Shown here: in pieces, positions 13,391 to 13,483 of the stretch
Numbering within the stretch: the stretch's first letter is position 1
Layout of the letters: each line of letters begins with the position of its first letter
NCBI GenBank assembly: GCA_016209865.1
Contig: JACQVL010000054.1
Span: 1 to 13,483, forward strand
Origin: Candidatus Latescibacterota bacterium
GTDB taxonomy: Bacteria; JAAXHH01; JACQVL01
Length of the DNA stretch: 13,483 nucleotides
Direction of reading: 5' to 3'
Translations under genes and position numbers: made by a program
Notes under the pieces: model-generated
What the model saw: only the letters and a program-made list of their open reading frames with translations
Databases searched by the model: none
Told to the model about the DNA's origin: nothing

Positions 13391-13422
13391 ACTACGCCTC
13401 CTGCCCTCACACCTCACCTCAT

Positions 13423-13475
13423 CCCCCGCTCCCCCTTCCCCTCTCCGCAAGCGGAGAGGGGAAGGGGGCTGGGGG
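13423..13475. repeat. Long REP/MITE-like hairpin, 18-bp perfect stem
   Basis: The arms CCCCCTTCCCCTCTCCGC (13431-13448) and its exact reverse complement (13451-13468) are separated by AA. A further CCCCC/GGGGG pairing across a small internal loop extends the stem to the full range. It lies upstream of htpX and is palindromic, so it could act as a bidirectional terminator for the preceding gene or be a dispersed repeat copy. The window then ends with GTAGGGG, the same seven bases that open the element at 18-73. Confidence 0.85.
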
Positions 13476-13483
13476 CGTAGGGG

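Noticed and set aside
1-13483. tRNA or rRNA genes
   Set aside because: No cloverleaf with GTTCRA-type arm or rRNA segment was noticed on either strand; a covariance-model scan would be needed to be sure.

Overview
The window comes from a GC-rich bacterium (well over half G+C by eye). It was probably an uncultured lineage, because no gene closely recalls a well-known model genus. HtpX, PBP1A, a CdaA-type diadenylate cyclase and a ribose-type ABC importer fit a free-living bacterium. The intergenic repeats (GTAGGGGCGA hairpin doublets, ATTCCCGC/GCGGGAAT dRS3-like hairpins, 6-7 nt tandem arrays) resemble those of repeat-rich environmental genomes such as candidate phyla like Poribacteria, Latescibacteria or NC10. 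That placement is a guess, not a determination.

All eleven genes I accept lie on the minus strand and are read from right to left. In transcription order: htpX (membrane metalloprotease) is followed after 4 bp by a single-polypeptide fusion of a CdaA-type c-di-AMP synthase with a YbbR/CdaR-like region. After a short repeat-bearing gap come a penicillin-binding D-Ala-D-Ala peptidase and, 4 bp later, a class A penicillin-binding protein (PBP1A). A 195 bp gap full of repeats leads to a 62-residue membrane protein and an exported DUF4159 protein. Next is a DnaJ-like protein with only half of the usual zinc-finger cysteines, whose stop overlaps (ATGA) the start of a multi-pass protein built of repeated conserved TM helices (MscS-associated type). 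Then come a 113-residue coiled-coil protein, a PhyH-family Fe(II)/2-oxoglutarate dioxygenase, and a sugar-type ABC permease followed by its substrate-binding protein. No ABC ATPase gene is present.

The right half reads as an envelope and turgor neighbourhood: c-di-AMP synthesis, peptidoglycan polymerisation and trimming, membrane protein quality control and, further on, a possible mechanosensitive-type membrane protein. The left half looks like small-molecule import plus an oxygenase.

The most unusual material is between the genes. Short tandem arrays with 6-8 nt units occur at nearly every gene boundary. At four places an array has a nearby partner made of the same unit in opposite orientation, and each pair has its own unit sequence. 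One pair brackets the DUF4159 gene, one brackets the cdaA stop codon, one encloses a dRS3-like hairpin beyond PBP1A, and one lies between phyH and the permease gene. Several proteins end or begin with residues encoded by these repeats. A second oddity is at codon level: by hand count, about 32 of 34 TTA leucine codons are followed by a G-starting codon.
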